Program-made: the position numbers and the translations under genes | DNA from: UBA11889 sp002313255 | GTDB taxonomy: Bacteria > Pseudomonadota > Gammaproteobacteria > Pseudomonadales > Azotimanducaceae | Length of the DNA stretch: 64,000 nt | Assembly: GCA_913045265.1 (NCBI GenBank) | Contig: CAJWQX010000004.1 | Location: forward strand, 1-64,000 | Direction of reading: 5' to 3' | Part shown: one piece after another, positions 9,093 to 19,009 of the stretch | Numbering within the stretch: the stretch's first letter is position 1 | Layout of the letters: every line of letters starts with the position of its first letter | The notes under the pieces: generated by a model | The model's input: only the letters and a program-made list of their open reading frames with translations | The model's database searches: none | What the model was told of the DNA's origin: nothing

Positions 9093-9953
9093 ATGATTTA
9101 TACGCTCAGGGGCGTCACGGCGACCTTATTTATTTCGATCAGCACGGTGTTCTGGTGCACGCCCTTGTACCTCATGGGCTTAGCGCGTTTCCTCTTACCG
9201 ATAAAACAGATTCGCACGCGGCTTGCCCATCTAATGGACCGCATTATCGACGGTTGGGTTTTTTCGAATCGCTTTATGGTCCGGTGTCTTCATATCACAC
9301 ATATCGAAAAACCGCCTTTGCTCGCCGAATTGGATCGAAACCACTGGAATGTCGTGGTCTGTAATCATCAAAGTTGGACCGACATCCTTGTTCTGCAAAA
9401 CACGTTGTTAGGGCACATCCCCCCGTTAAAATTTTTTACGAAGAAAGAACTTATATACGTCCCGTTGGTAGGCATCGCCATGTGGCTTCTCGGCTTTCCT
9501 TACGTCCGTCGTTATAGTCGCGCGCAGCTCGAGAAAAACCCGTCGCTGCACGATCACGACCGAAACGCGACTCTACAAGCTTGCCAAGGCTTTCTTGAGC
9601 GACCGACATCGGTTCTCAACTTCCTAGAAGGCACACGCTACAGCGAAGAAAAGAAAGTCGGCCAGCATTCTCCTTACGTGCACCTACTTCTTCCAAAAAC
9701 CGGTGGTCTTGGGCACGTCTGTGACGCCCTTGACCAACAGATCGACAACATTATCGATGTCACCATCGTGTATCCCGACGGAACGCCTGGATTCTGGGAA
9801 TTTCTCTGTGGACGCTGCACTCGTATCTACTTCCAAGCGCGACGCTATCCCACCCCACCCGTCGATCGCGATGACCGTAAAGCTTGGGCGGACGGGCTCT
9901 GGCGCGAAAAAGATTTAGAAATATCGCGCACGTTTTTGCATCGACCCGATTAG
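9093..9953 (+). CDS. PlsC-family acyltransferase (YihG-like)
   Basis: A 286-residue protein with an N-terminal membrane segment (about residues 9-33) and the acyltransferase motifs NHQSWTD at 91-97 (catalytic HX4D), a KKELIYVPLVGIAMW block near 117, and EGTR at 179-182. The family moves acyl groups to glycerolipids; this layout matches the YihG/YihG-like lysophospholipid acyltransferases rather than essential PlsC. It lies 18 bases ahead of gspA on the same strand. Divergent from the aminopeptidase, with 52 bases between the starts. Confidence 0.85.
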   Translation: MIYTLRGVTATLFISISTVFWCTPLYLMGLARFLLPIKQIRTRLAHLMDRIIDGWVFSNRFMVRCLHITHIEKPPLLAELDRNHWNVVVCNHQSWTDILVLQNTLLGHIPPLKFFTKKELIYVPLVGIAMWLLGFPYVRRYSRAQLEKNPSLHDHDRNATLQACQGFLERPTSVLNFLEGTRYSEEKKVGQHSPYVHLLLPKTGGLGHVCDALDQQIDNIIDVTIVYPDGTPGFWEFLCGRCTRIYFQARRYPTPPVDRDDRKAWADGLWREKDLEISRTFLHRPD

Positions 9954-9971
9954 CGGACCAGCAATTTCGAC

Positions 9972-11711
9972 ATGTACCTCGAACACTTCGGCCTAAACCA
10001 GAAACCTTTTTCGATCGCGCCCGACCCTTCTTTCATCTACCTGTCCGAAAAACACCGCGAGGCCCTCGCGCATTTAATGTACGGGCTCGAATCCGACGGC
10101 GGATTCGTCCTGGTTACGGGGGAAGTCGGAACCGGGAAAACAACTCTGTTACGTAATTTAATCGCTCAAGTACCCGACAATCAGGACGTAGCGTTCATCC
10201 TCAATCCCCGCCTGACCGTGCGCGAACTGCTGGAATCGTTATGTGACGAGCTCAGCATTGACTATCCAATCGAATCGCCGCTATCAATCAAACAATACAT
10301 TGATCGCTTGAATCGTCATTTACTCCATGCGCATTCGCAAAATCGAAGCACGGTTATGATCATTGACGAAGCGCAAAATCTCTCACCAGCAGTACTCGAA
10401 CAAATCCGACTACTTACCAATCTAGAGACCAACGAACGCAAACTCTTACGTATCATTCTCATCGGGCAGCCCGAACTCGGCGAGACGCTCGACCGTCACG
10501 AGCTGCGCCAGTTGGCTCAACGTATCACCGCTCGATACCACCTCGAAGCGCTCGATAGCGACGACATCCACGCGTACATCTCCCATCGCCTACGGATCTC
10601 TGGCGCTTCCGCCGAAATCTTCACACGTTCGGCTCGCCAGTTGATCTATCGCCAGACGCATGGTGTCCCCCGTCTAATCAACGTCTTATGCGACCGATGC
10701 CTACTTGGCGCGTACGTTGACGGTATCCATCGAGTAAACCGGCGCATTGTCTCGCAGGCAGCAAGAGAAGCGTTTCCATCAAAAAAGTTTCGGCGTTGGC
10801 CTATAGCAATCTCTTTAGGTTTGGCTATTGCCGTGTTTGTCTCTCTGGCTCTAACTCCCAGTAATCCATGGTCGATTCTATTTTCAAGGAGTTCCTTGCC
10901 GCTCGCAGAAGTTGCCGTTCGTTCGTTACAACCAGAAACAGTCAGCCCAAATACTGATGCCAGTGGTTCGCTCGCCGAGGCCCGCATCGCGGCGACTGAA
11001 AAAACTACACTTGCCATTCATGCATCGGAGCCGATATCCATCTCCGAGACCGTGGGCGAATCCGATAAAGTCGAAACCCCAGATCCTGTTAATGCAGTGA
11101 TAAGCCTTTCGGGCCTCAGTTCAAATATTGATCGAGGGTTTCGTGCGGCTTACGACAGCGTCTACCTTGCTTGGGGAATCGCCAGCGGATCGCAGCGATT
11201 GCCCTGCGAGGTCGACGCACAAACCATTCTTCGGTGCCTTCGAGGATACGGCGATCTCGCGGAACTGGAGCGGCTGAACCGACCCGCTGTTCTAGAACTA
11301 TGGGACCACACCACCGATCCCTTTTTCGCCGCTCTCTTAAGCATCTCGGACACCAACTACACACTTGAAATCGAGGGCAACGTCCAGGTCGTCAGCCGCC
11401 CGGCCATCCAACAACACTGGTTCGGCAACTACACAGTCTTGTGGCGGGCGCCTCCTGGATTCAACCGTGCGATTCAACTTGGACATACGGGGACTCAGGT
11501 GGAGTGGTTGCGTGAACAACTCGAATCACTAGTGTATCTCGCGCGGACCAACGGTGATCGGGCGTTGTTCGATCACAACCTAAGAGACGCCCTCAAGCAA
11601 TTCCAGCGGTCCCAGCAATTACGCCCCGACGGCATCGCGGGTCCCAATTCGCTCATTCGACTTCACAGCAGTGCGGATATCCCCGTCGCTAAGTTACACG
11701 TAGCCCGCTGA
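9972..11711 (+). CDS. gspA: GspA/ExeA-type ATPase with peptidoglycan-binding domain
   Basis: A 579-residue protein. A cytoplasmic AAA domain carries Walker A GEVGTGKT at residues 50-57 and Walker B IIDEAQ at about 129-134. A single membrane segment lies at about 275-295. The large outer part ends in a peptidoglycan_binding_1 domain (HTGTQVEWLREQLESL to LRPDGIAGPNSLIRL, about 500-565). In Aeromonas and relatives ExeA, with ExeB, helps insert the type II secretin through the cell wall. The gspB start codon overlaps its stop (ATGTC at 11711). No other type II secretion gene is adjacent. Confidence 0.9.
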   Translation: MYLEHFGLNQKPFSIAPDPSFIYLSEKHREALAHLMYGLESDGGFVLVTGEVGTGKTTLLRNLIAQVPDNQDVAFILNPRLTVRELLESLCDELSIDYPIESPLSIKQYIDRLNRHLLHAHSQNRSTVMIIDEAQNLSPAVLEQIRLLTNLETNERKLLRIILIGQPELGETLDRHELRQLAQRITARYHLEALDSDDIHAYISHRLRISGASAEIFTRSARQLIYRQTHGVPRLINVLCDRCLLGAYVDGIHRVNRRIVSQAAREAFPSKKFRRWPIAISLGLAIAVFVSLALTPSNPWSILFSRSSLPLAEVAVRSLQPETVSPNTDASGSLAEARIAATEKTTLAIHASEPISISETVGESDKVETPDPVNAVISLSGLSSNIDRGFRAAYDSVYLAWGIASGSQRLPCEVDAQTILRCLRGYGDLAELERLNRPAVLELWDHTTDPFFAALLSISDTNYTLEIEGNVQVVSRPAIQQHWFGNYTVLWRAPPGFNRAIQLGHTGTQVEWLREQLESLVYLARTNGDRALFDHNLRDALKQFQRSQQLRPDGIAGPNSLIRLHSSADIPVAKLHVAR

Positions 11712-12304
11712 TGTCGTACATTCTCGACGCTCTACGTAAAGCAGAAATTGAACGTCGCGGTGTCTCCCTCGGCGATCACCTGCCGACGCGATCTCGCTTC
11801 CCCTTCAGGTCTCTTGTTGCCATCCTCGTGCTTCTTAACACCGTACTAATCGCTTGGCTATTGATAGACCCGACGAAGCCACGCATTGCAACTGATGGGT
11901 CAGTCGAGAAGAGTGCCGATCACGTAATCGCCAGTAAAGAGGTCTTACCAACGAAATCGTCAAAGTCGCCAACCGGATTGTTGCCAACACCGCAGTTATC
12001 GCCGCCAGACGTTAGCGCCGTCCAAGAAGTTGACCCACCTCGCATCCGACCCGAGCTCGTCTACTACCGGGACTTTGAAGGCGTGGTCGGCAATGCATTT
12101 CCCAATCTCGGTATTACCATTCATACCTACACCGCGGAGCCCCGCAAAAGGGCTATTCATATCGGGGGAAACATGTGGCGGGAAGGCGACGAGGTCAGTG
12201 ATGGAATGATTTTAGAGACGATTACCGAAAACGGTATCGAGGTCACCTACCAAGGGTACCTAGTCCTTATCGATGTTCTTGAAATGTGGGACGCAGATAA
12301 CTGA
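11711..12304 (+). CDS. gspB: General secretion pathway protein B
   Basis: A 197-residue inner-membrane protein with the family's invariant start MSYILDALRKAE, one membrane helix at about residues 34-52, a low-complexity linker, and a conserved C-terminal PilP-like domain containing GNMWREGDEV and GIEVTYQG. GspB works with GspA to assemble or place the type II secretin. The start overlaps the gspA stop by one base, as in the usual gspAB pair. The gene is followed by a convergent coiled-coil protein gene. Confidence 0.92.
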   Translation: MSYILDALRKAEIERRGVSLGDHLPTRSRFPFRSLVAILVLLNTVLIAWLLIDPTKPRIATDGSVEKSADHVIASKEVLPTKSSKSPTGLLPTPQLSPPDVSAVQEVDPPRIRPELVYYRDFEGVVGNAFPNLGITIHTYTAEPRKRAIHIGGNMWREGDEVSDGMILETITENGIEVTYQGYLVLIDVLEMWDADN

Positions 12305-12365
12305 TTAGCTTTGCGGGATCTGCTTTCAACCCTAGCTTATTTGGGTCCATCGCATTTCGCTTCAG

Positions 12366-13079
12366 TCAGTGTGTAGACAACTCGAGCCGCCGCTTGAGAT
12401 CAGCTAGCCTTGCATTGACTTCGCGTCGATGCGCATCAATCGCGGTAATGGCCTCCTCGTTTTCTTTCACCCTGGTCTCAAGATTAGAACGCAGTCCCGA
12501 CGTCGTCACACTTGTGACATTCACCTTGTCGACAAGATCACGCTGCTGATTGAAGAGCTGCTCGACGTTTTCTTGTAGCGTATTCAACTGGTCGATAACT
12601 TCTTGTTGTTGGCTGAACGACCCTTCGTGACGCGACACCTGGGCTTTCAATCCCCGAATACTGGTCTCGATCGCAGATACCGTTTTGGCTCCTCTTTCGA
12701 ACGCAGCTTGATTCTCTTCAATCGCACTTTTGTTCCTTTTCCTCTGTTGTTCCAATCGTCGAATTTCCGACTCCCAAAGATTGATCTGTTCGCTGGCACT
12801 GGCGCCAGTCTCCGTTACCGCCTCGTCAGTAATCTGGACACGCTCTTCTAACCGCGTTATGCGCGCACGCGCCTTTTCCAGTTCATCCTCAGTGGCTTCA
12901 AATACGTCGTAAACAAACCAACCACCGACACCAATGATTATCGCCATGACAAGCAAAAGGCTATAAGGAATAGAACTATTATTCGCTCTGGATGCTAGCG
13001 GTCGGCCCGTCCGAGGATAGCGACCGCCACTCCCGGTTGCAGATATGGATGAATCTGTCTCGGGCGTTTGCTCGCTCAA
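12366..13079 (-). CDS. Single-pass membrane protein with long coiled coil, function unknown
   Basis: I do not recognise this gene. The 237-residue product has a short polar cytoplasmic N-terminus, one membrane helix at about residues 38-58, and then nearly 180 residues rich in Glu, Arg, Gln and Leu in heptad-like spacing, predicted to form a coiled coil outside the membrane. No catalytic motif is visible. The layout resembles cell-envelope scaffolds or secretion accessory proteins. It faces gspB end to end with 61 bases between, which may or may not be meaningful. Codon use looks like its neighbours, so it appears to be a resident gene. Confidence 0.75.
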   Translation of the reverse strand: MSEQTPETDSSISATGSGGRYPRTGRPLASRANNSSIPYSLLLVMAIIIGVGGWFVYDVFEATEDELEKARARITRLEERVQITDEAVTETGASASEQINLWESEIRRLEQQRKRNKSAIEENQAAFERGAKTVSAIETSIRGLKAQVSRHEGSFSQQQEVIDQLNTLQENVEQLFNQQRDLVDKVNVTSVTTSGLRSNLETRVKENEEAITAIDAHRREVNARLADLKRRLELSTH

Positions 13080-13130
13080 TATCCCAGTCTCTACGTCAGA
13101 AACCGCGAGAGATTAGCGCCCTAGCCTCTG

Positions 13131-13154
13131 AAAAAAAAGGGCCTCGACGAGACC
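13131..13154 (-). terminator. Rho-independent terminator after the PuuD-like gene
   Basis: On the minus strand a six-pair stem, GGTCTC with GAGGCC around a GTC loop (one T-G pair), is followed within two bases by eight T residues. It lies 28 bases past the end of the PuuD-like gene. Confidence 0.7.
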
Positions 13155-13181
13155 TCTTCTAATAGGTCCTAGCATCGTCGT

Positions 13182-13841
13182 CTACAGTAGTGCAACCGCC
13201 GCCCAAAGCGCTGCCGTCAGAATCAGACTCGAGTGAATGACACCTTTGACGGTCGTAATTACCGACAACTTGCCCCATATTCCGTTGGCCTCAAGCGCCA
13301 AGATGATAATCATTGCCACGATGAGACCAGGCGCTGAAATGTTATCGAGCAACCCGGGGCCCTGCTGGAAATGAAAACTCGAACCCATGAAAAAGAGCAT
13401 CGGTAGCGAAAAGAGGGTGTTGGTTCGTGACGCAAGCAGCGCCGTCGCAGCCGCTCCCGCTTGGCCCGGGTCCGCTTCACCGCCAGCGGCGACCGCTTCG
13501 TTCGACGCGATCACAATCTTCTGGTTGGGCCAAATAATGAGCCACACATTAAGGAACATCAGCGTCCCCATAGTTGCCCCAACCGCAATATCGATTCCCA
13601 AACGACCAGTCCTCCAGACCGCCTCAAGCAGCACGAGTCCAGTCAAGAAGGTCAACATGGCGCCCCAACGGAAATACCAAAGTGCATTCGGCACCAGTTT
13701 TGTGAACGCATCGACTTTTGCTTCGTTCGAAGCCGCCGCCATGTACCCGCCTTGAATCAAATTAAAATAGTAAAGCAAGCCAATCCACGTGATACCGAAA
13801 ATGTAGTGACCCCACCGCACTAAATACTCGACGACTTCCAT
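13182..13841 (-). CDS. PuuD-like (urate hydroxylase membrane domain) integral membrane protein
   Basis: A 219-residue protein with about six membrane helices. The start WGHYIFGITWIGLLYYFN and the block FRWGAMLTFLTG match the membrane part of PuuD/DUF989 urate hydroxylases. Authentic PuuD carries a C-terminal cytochrome c domain; this protein ends before it and contains no CxxCH motif. No purine genes lie nearby. It may be a membrane-only relative with another role. The ATG at 13841 is chosen because GGGGGAG precedes it by two bases; a further upstream in-frame start would extend it 12 residues. A terminator follows. Confidence 0.75.
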   Translation of the reverse strand: MEVVEYLVRWGHYIFGITWIGLLYYFNLIQGGYMAAASNEAKVDAFTKLVPNALWYFRWGAMLTFLTGLVLLEAVWRTGRLGIDIAVGATMGTLMFLNVWLIIWPNQKIVIASNEAVAAGGEADPGQAGAAATALLASRTNTLFSLPMLFFMGSSFHFQQGPGLLDNISAPGLIVAMIIILALEANGIWGKLSVITTVKGVIHSSLILTAALWAAVALL

Positions 13842-13996
13842 AACTCCCCCTATACCGAACTCAATGGCTCCATCCACCGATCATACTCTGCTTTACAGCG
13901 ACTTTTAACGCCCTGCGTCCGCAATCCTTGATTATTCACGTAATCCCAACCTGATCAACATCCGCGATGGAAGCTTCCCGACGAACGTGGGCCCAC

Positions 13997-14026
13997 AAAA
14001 AAGCCCCGCACATGGCGGGGCTTTTC
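13997..14026 (-). terminator. Rho-independent terminator of the groESL operon
   Basis: A strong nine-pair stem, AAGCCCCGC paired with GCGGGGCTT around a five-base loop, is followed on the minus strand by a run of six T residues. The plus strand also has a short T run, so it may work in both directions. It lies about 70 bases after the groEL stop. Confidence 0.88.
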
Positions 14027-14097
14027 ATAGGGCTTCCCGCTTGTGAAGTCGCCACAGTATGCGACGACTTCTGAACGGGGTTTGAGCCGGCGACGAC

Positions 14098-15735
<1,638 letters not shown>

Positions 15736-15762
15736 CGCTTAGTTCCTCTATGAATCAATTGG

Positions 15763-16053
15763 TTAGTCTTCCAACACCCCGAAAATTTCACTCTCGGAGA
15801 GCATTAACAGTTCCTCTCCGTCAAGCGTGACGGTACTGCCGCCGTATTGGCCAAAAATGACCTTGTCGCCAACTTTCACGTCAATTTTCTGGAGTTTGCC
15901 ATCGTCCTGGATTTTGCCCGGGCCAGCGGCCAGAACCTCTCCTTGCGATGGCTTTTCTGCAGCCGAGTCGGGAAGCACGATCCCTCCAGCGGAGGTCGTA
16001 TCTTCTTCCAACCGACGCACAACCAAGCGGTCGTGTAAGGGTCGAATATTCAT
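15763..16053 (-). CDS. groES: Co-chaperonin GroES (Hsp10)
   Basis: A 96-residue protein starting MNIRPLHDRLVVRRLEE, with the mobile loop SAGGIVLPDSAAEKPSQGEV and ending in ESEIFGVLED. It caps the GroEL chamber. The ATG at 16053 is chosen over longer in-frame starts because it matches the family N-terminus and because the CIRCE operator lies just upstream. GGGAG is found ten bases ahead of the ATG. Confidence 0.97.
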   Translation of the reverse strand: MNIRPLHDRLVVRRLEEDTTSAGGIVLPDSAAEKPSQGEVLAAGPGKIQDDGKLQKIDVKVGDKVIFGQYGGSTVTLDGEELLMLSESEIFGVLED

Positions 16054-16097
16054 GAACAAATGTCTCCCAAGGTTTATACCCTTCCTACTTAATCCGA

Positions 16098-16124
16098 TTA
16101 GCACTCCGAAAGAGAGAGTGCTAA
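16098..16124 (-). promoter_or_regulatory. CIRCE operator of groESL
   Basis: TTAGCACTC, nine bases, then GAGTGCTAA: a perfect match to the CIRCE inverted repeat bound by the HrcA repressor. It lies 45 bases upstream of groES, just after the predicted -10 box, where bound HrcA would block transcription. The hrcA gene is not in the window. Confidence 0.95.
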
Positions 16125-16137
16125 TCAGGGGACGCAT

Positions 16138-16165
16138 ATAATAGGGATGGAATCATACGTTTCAA
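16138..16165 (-). promoter_or_regulatory. Sigma-70-type promoter of groESL
   Basis: On the minus strand TTGAAA (16165-16160) and TATTAT (16143-16138) are separated by 16 bases. Transcription would begin inside or just before the CIRCE element. The promoter sits in the 53-base stretch between the end of fxsA and the operator. Confidence 0.7.
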
Positions 16166-16190
16166 CCCCTATTTGCGATTCTTTTTCGCG

Positions 16191-16610
16191 CTATGGTCGG
16201 CGTCGAAAGTCACCTTCGATAGTTTTCCCTGCCCCCGCGGGTCTTTCTGCCGGGCTTTTCAGGTTGACTTGGGCGAGTATTCTTTTGGCTATATTGTTCC
16301 GTATCACCGGCGCGAGTATCGTAAATCCAACAAAGTCTGTTACAAATCCTGGTGTCAGTAGAAGGGCTCCGGCAACCGCCAACAGCAAACCTTCGACCAC
16401 TTCGATCGCAGGCACTTGACCTTGTTCTAGACGACTGAGGCCCTTGGTCAACGTCCGGAAACCTTCTCGTCGCAGTATTGCCACGCCAACTACTGCCGTT
16501 ATAACCACCAATAAAACCGTCGACGTGGCGCCAATCTGGCCACCCACCTCGATAAGGATGTACATTTCAACGAGCGGGGTTAAAAAGAAAACCAGCGTCC
16601 ACTTGCCCAT
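16191..16610 (-). CDS. fxsA: FxsA-family inner-membrane protein
   Basis: A 139-residue protein with the FxsA pattern: MGKWTLVFFLTPLVEMYILIEVG at the start, GVAILRREGF near residue 53, and LLLTPGFVTDFVGF near 84. It has about three membrane helices and a charged tail. In E. coli FxsA alters phage T7 exclusion by the F plasmid; its cellular role is unclear. It lies directly upstream of groES on the same strand, as often seen, though the CIRCE promoter lies between them. The start is the second in-frame ATG, which gives the family N-terminus. Confidence 0.88.
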   Translation of the reverse strand: MGKWTLVFFLTPLVEMYILIEVGGQIGATSTVLLVVITAVVGVAILRREGFRTLTKGLSRLEQGQVPAIEVVEGLLLAVAGALLLTPGFVTDFVGFTILAPVIRNNIAKRILAQVNLKSPAERPAGAGKTIEGDFRRRP

Positions 16611-16639
16611 ACATGACAATCTGGGGACGAAATAGGGTG

Positions 16640-16945
16640 ATGTCAATGTCGGCCCCTAATGAACGTATATGGTTGATCATTGCTGCAATCCCGTATGGCC
16701 ATGTAACAACCTATGGGCAAGTCGCCGCTCTTGCTGGTCTACCCAACGCAGCACGCACTGTCGGTCGGATTCTTAGCAATCTCCCAACGGGAACCAAATT
16801 GCCTTGGCACCGAGTCGTCAATGCACGCGGAGAAATTTCGCTTACCGGGGCTCAGGCAACACGCCAGAAAAAACTTCTCGTTCAAGAAGGCGTTACCGTC
16901 ACGCGAAAACATGTCAGTTTGGCGGAATTTGGCTGGCAACCTTAG
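16640..16945 (+). CDS. Alkyltransferase-like protein (Atl/YbaZ type)
   Basis: A 101-residue protein related to O6-alkylguanine-DNA alkyltransferase but with PWHRV where the repair enzyme has PCHRV: the alkyl-accepting cysteine is tryptophan at about residue 56. The DNA-binding helix block TTYGQVAALAG and the arginine finger region AARTVGRIL are intact. Such Atl proteins bind O6-alkylguanine without repairing it and hand the lesion to nucleotide excision repair. The start is one of two ATGs six bases apart; GGG lies upstream. It diverges from fxsA and its last 32 bases overlap the convergent ampG. Confidence 0.9.
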   Translation: MSMSAPNERIWLIIAAIPYGHVTTYGQVAALAGLPNAARTVGRILSNLPTGTKLPWHRVVNARGEISLTGAQATRQKKLLVQEGVTVTRKHVSLAEFGWQP

Positions 16946-18254
16946 GTGTATCGGAAAAAATCTCAAATCGCATTACTGCGAATACGAGAAGCATCGCCGG
17001 GATGCCGATCCCGCCCGCATAGAGAAAGAACATCGTGTACCCGAGGCCGTCGACAACTACTCCTGCAAACCCGCCAATAAATTTACCGAGCAACGTCATC
17101 ACCGAACTAAATAGCGCGTATTGCGTCGCCGTATAGGTCTTATTCACCAAATTGGAAAGGAAGGCTACAAATACCACGTTCGCAACACCCGCACTTAAAT
17201 TATCCGCGCTGATAACCATCGCCAGAAGCATCCTCGTCGGCGTCAGCTCAGCCATAAGGGCAAAGAGGAGGTTCGTCAGCGCGACCATAATGGCTCCGAT
17301 CAACATCATCCGCATGAGTCCGAAACGAACCACAAATATGCCTCCTAACGCCGCACCTGCGAGCGTCATCGAAAAGCCAAAGGCTTTGACAATGCTCGCG
17401 ATTTCGGCCTTGGTAAAACCAAGATCGAGATAAAAGGGGTTCGCCATCACTCCCATGGTGATATCGCTGATGCGATAAGTCGCGATGACACCCAAGAGGA
17501 CCAGTGCCAACCAGCCGTGGCGCGAAAAGAACTCGTGGAACGGTGCGGCCACTGCGCTTCGAAACCAGCGAACGATACGTTGTCGCCGGGGTTCACCAAC
17601 ATTCGTATAAGGTTGCTCGATCGATGCATCATGCTCCGGTTCCCGGATGATGCATGTGGTAATTACGCCGACTGAAACCAAACCAGCCATAATTGCGTAA
17701 CTCGTGCTCCACGAGCTGAATTCAGCTATCAAGAGAGCACCCGCGCCTGCGACAAGTAACGCGACCCGGTAGCCAAAGACATAGGCAGCCGCCATTGCCG
17801 CCTGACGTTCCATTTCCGCGGCTTCGATCCGATACGCATCGATGCTAATGTCCTGCGTCGCTGAGGCGAAAGCCACCACCAAGGCGAGTACTACAACACC
17901 ATGTAAGTTCTGGTCCGGGTCAATGATGGAAAGGCCAACAAGACCCGCGCAAATACCTAATTGGGCAACCAACATCCAACTCCGTCGTTGACCCAGTCGG
18001 CCAAACCCGGGCAACCGAATTCGGTCGACCACTGGCGCCCAAAACACTTTGACGGAATAAGTAATACCCACCCAACTAAAGAACCCGATCGTTGACCGAC
18101 TCACACCGTTTTCTGTCAACCACACCGACATCGTCGAAAAAACCAGTAAGAACGGCAGTCCGGCGGAAAAACCAAGAAAAAACAGCGCCACAATGCGTGG
18201 ATGCCAATAAATGGCAATCGATGCCAGCCAGCGCTGGGGCGAGTTAACTCTCAA
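16914..18254 (-). CDS. ampG: AmpG-type muropeptide permease (MFS)
   Basis: A 446-residue major-facilitator protein with 12 or more membrane segments. Typical AmpG features are the N-terminal LFFLGFSAGLPFLLVFSTMSVWL, GVSRSTIGFFSWVG, and ATQDISIDAYRIE near residue 132. AmpG imports anhydro-muropeptides from the periplasm for wall recycling, which fits with ampD at 24.8-25.4 kb. Its start overlaps the stop of yajQ by four bases (ATGA), so they are co-translated. The tail is antisense to the last 32 bases of the Atl gene. Confidence 0.9.
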   Translation of the reverse strand: MRVNSPQRWLASIAIYWHPRIVALFFLGFSAGLPFLLVFSTMSVWLTENGVSRSTIGFFSWVGITYSVKVFWAPVVDRIRLPGFGRLGQRRSWMLVAQLGICAGLVGLSIIDPDQNLHGVVVLALVVAFASATQDISIDAYRIEAAEMERQAAMAAAYVFGYRVALLVAGAGALLIAEFSSWSTSYAIMAGLVSVGVITTCIIREPEHDASIEQPYTNVGEPRRQRIVRWFRSAVAAPFHEFFSRHGWLALVLLGVIATYRISDITMGVMANPFYLDLGFTKAEIASIVKAFGFSMTLAGAALGGIFVVRFGLMRMMLIGAIMVALTNLLFALMAELTPTRMLLAMVISADNLSAGVANVVFVAFLSNLVNKTYTATQYALFSSVMTLLGKFIGGFAGVVVDGLGYTMFFLYAGGIGIPAMLLVFAVMRFEIFSDTPKVASQIPPN

Positions 18255-18733
18255 TCTCGAAAATTATTGAATTGGAGCGGTATATCGATATCGGCATCAC
18301 GAAGAGAACCCATCACCGTTTGCAGATCGTCACGTTTCTTGCCAGTTACCCGCACTTTATCGCCCTGCACCTGAGCTTGGACTTTGAACCGGGAATCTTT
18401 CACCAATTTAGTGATCTGCCGGCTCACGTCCCGATCAATCCCTTGTCGAAGTCGAAACTTCACGCGCTTCTGCTTGCCCGATGCTTCCACGGCTTGGGCA
18501 TCAAGCGCTCCGACGTCGACTTTCCGTTTGGCGAGCTTTTCTTTCAACACATCGGTCAGCTGGTGGACTTGGAATTCCTCTTCCGCCCATACCAGGATCT
18601 CCCCTTCCTCAAAGTCGAAACCGGCATCAACTCCACGGAAGTCAAATCGAGTGCCGAGTTCCCGAGCGGCTTGGTCGACTGCGTTTCGGACTTCCTGGAC
18701 CTCGATTTCGGAAACCACATCAAAACTTGGCAT
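18251..18733 (-). CDS. yajQ: YajQ-family nucleotide/cyclic-di-GMP-binding protein
   Basis: A 160-residue protein matching YajQ along its length: MPSFDVVSEIEVQEVRNAVDQA at the start, GTRFDFRG near 30, VKDSRFKVQAQVQGDKVRVTGKKRDDLQ in the C-terminal half, and the end LQFNNFRD. The family has two RRM-like folds; Xanthomonas and Pseudomonas members bind cyclic di-GMP and influence virulence genes. The gene is coupled to ampG by a four-base overlap, which is unexpected functionally. Confidence 0.94.
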   Translation of the reverse strand: MPSFDVVSEIEVQEVRNAVDQAARELGTRFDFRGVDAGFDFEEGEILVWAEEEFQVHQLTDVLKEKLAKRKVDVGALDAQAVEASGKQKRVKFRLRQGIDRDVSRQITKLVKDSRFKVQAQVQGDKVRVTGKKRDDLQTVMGSLRDADIDIPLQFNNFRD

Positions 18734-19009
18734 ACGCGTTAGTTACCCACCTTGATCAAGCGACCTCTTAAACCAGCCGACTCTACAAGCATCGAGCCTC
18801 CTCCCGCGACGGTTATGAGGATCACGCCAACGCTCGCACAAGAACCGTTTTCTGGCAAGGATTGTACGAATCGGTGTCGAAAGCTTATTCGTAATTCTCG
18901 TCACACCAGCATCTAACCTTTCAGCGTTCGTTCACGGCGGACGCGAATCACATAGCTAACGTCCAGCTGCCGACGCTGTTACCGTATGGTTCTCCAACGG
19001 AGTATCGTC
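18734..19009. other. Intergenic region between yajQ and the adenosyltransferase gene
   Basis: These 276 bases separate divergent genes and should hold both promoters. I see no open frame, hairpin with T run or clear consensus boxes. Confidence 0.4.
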
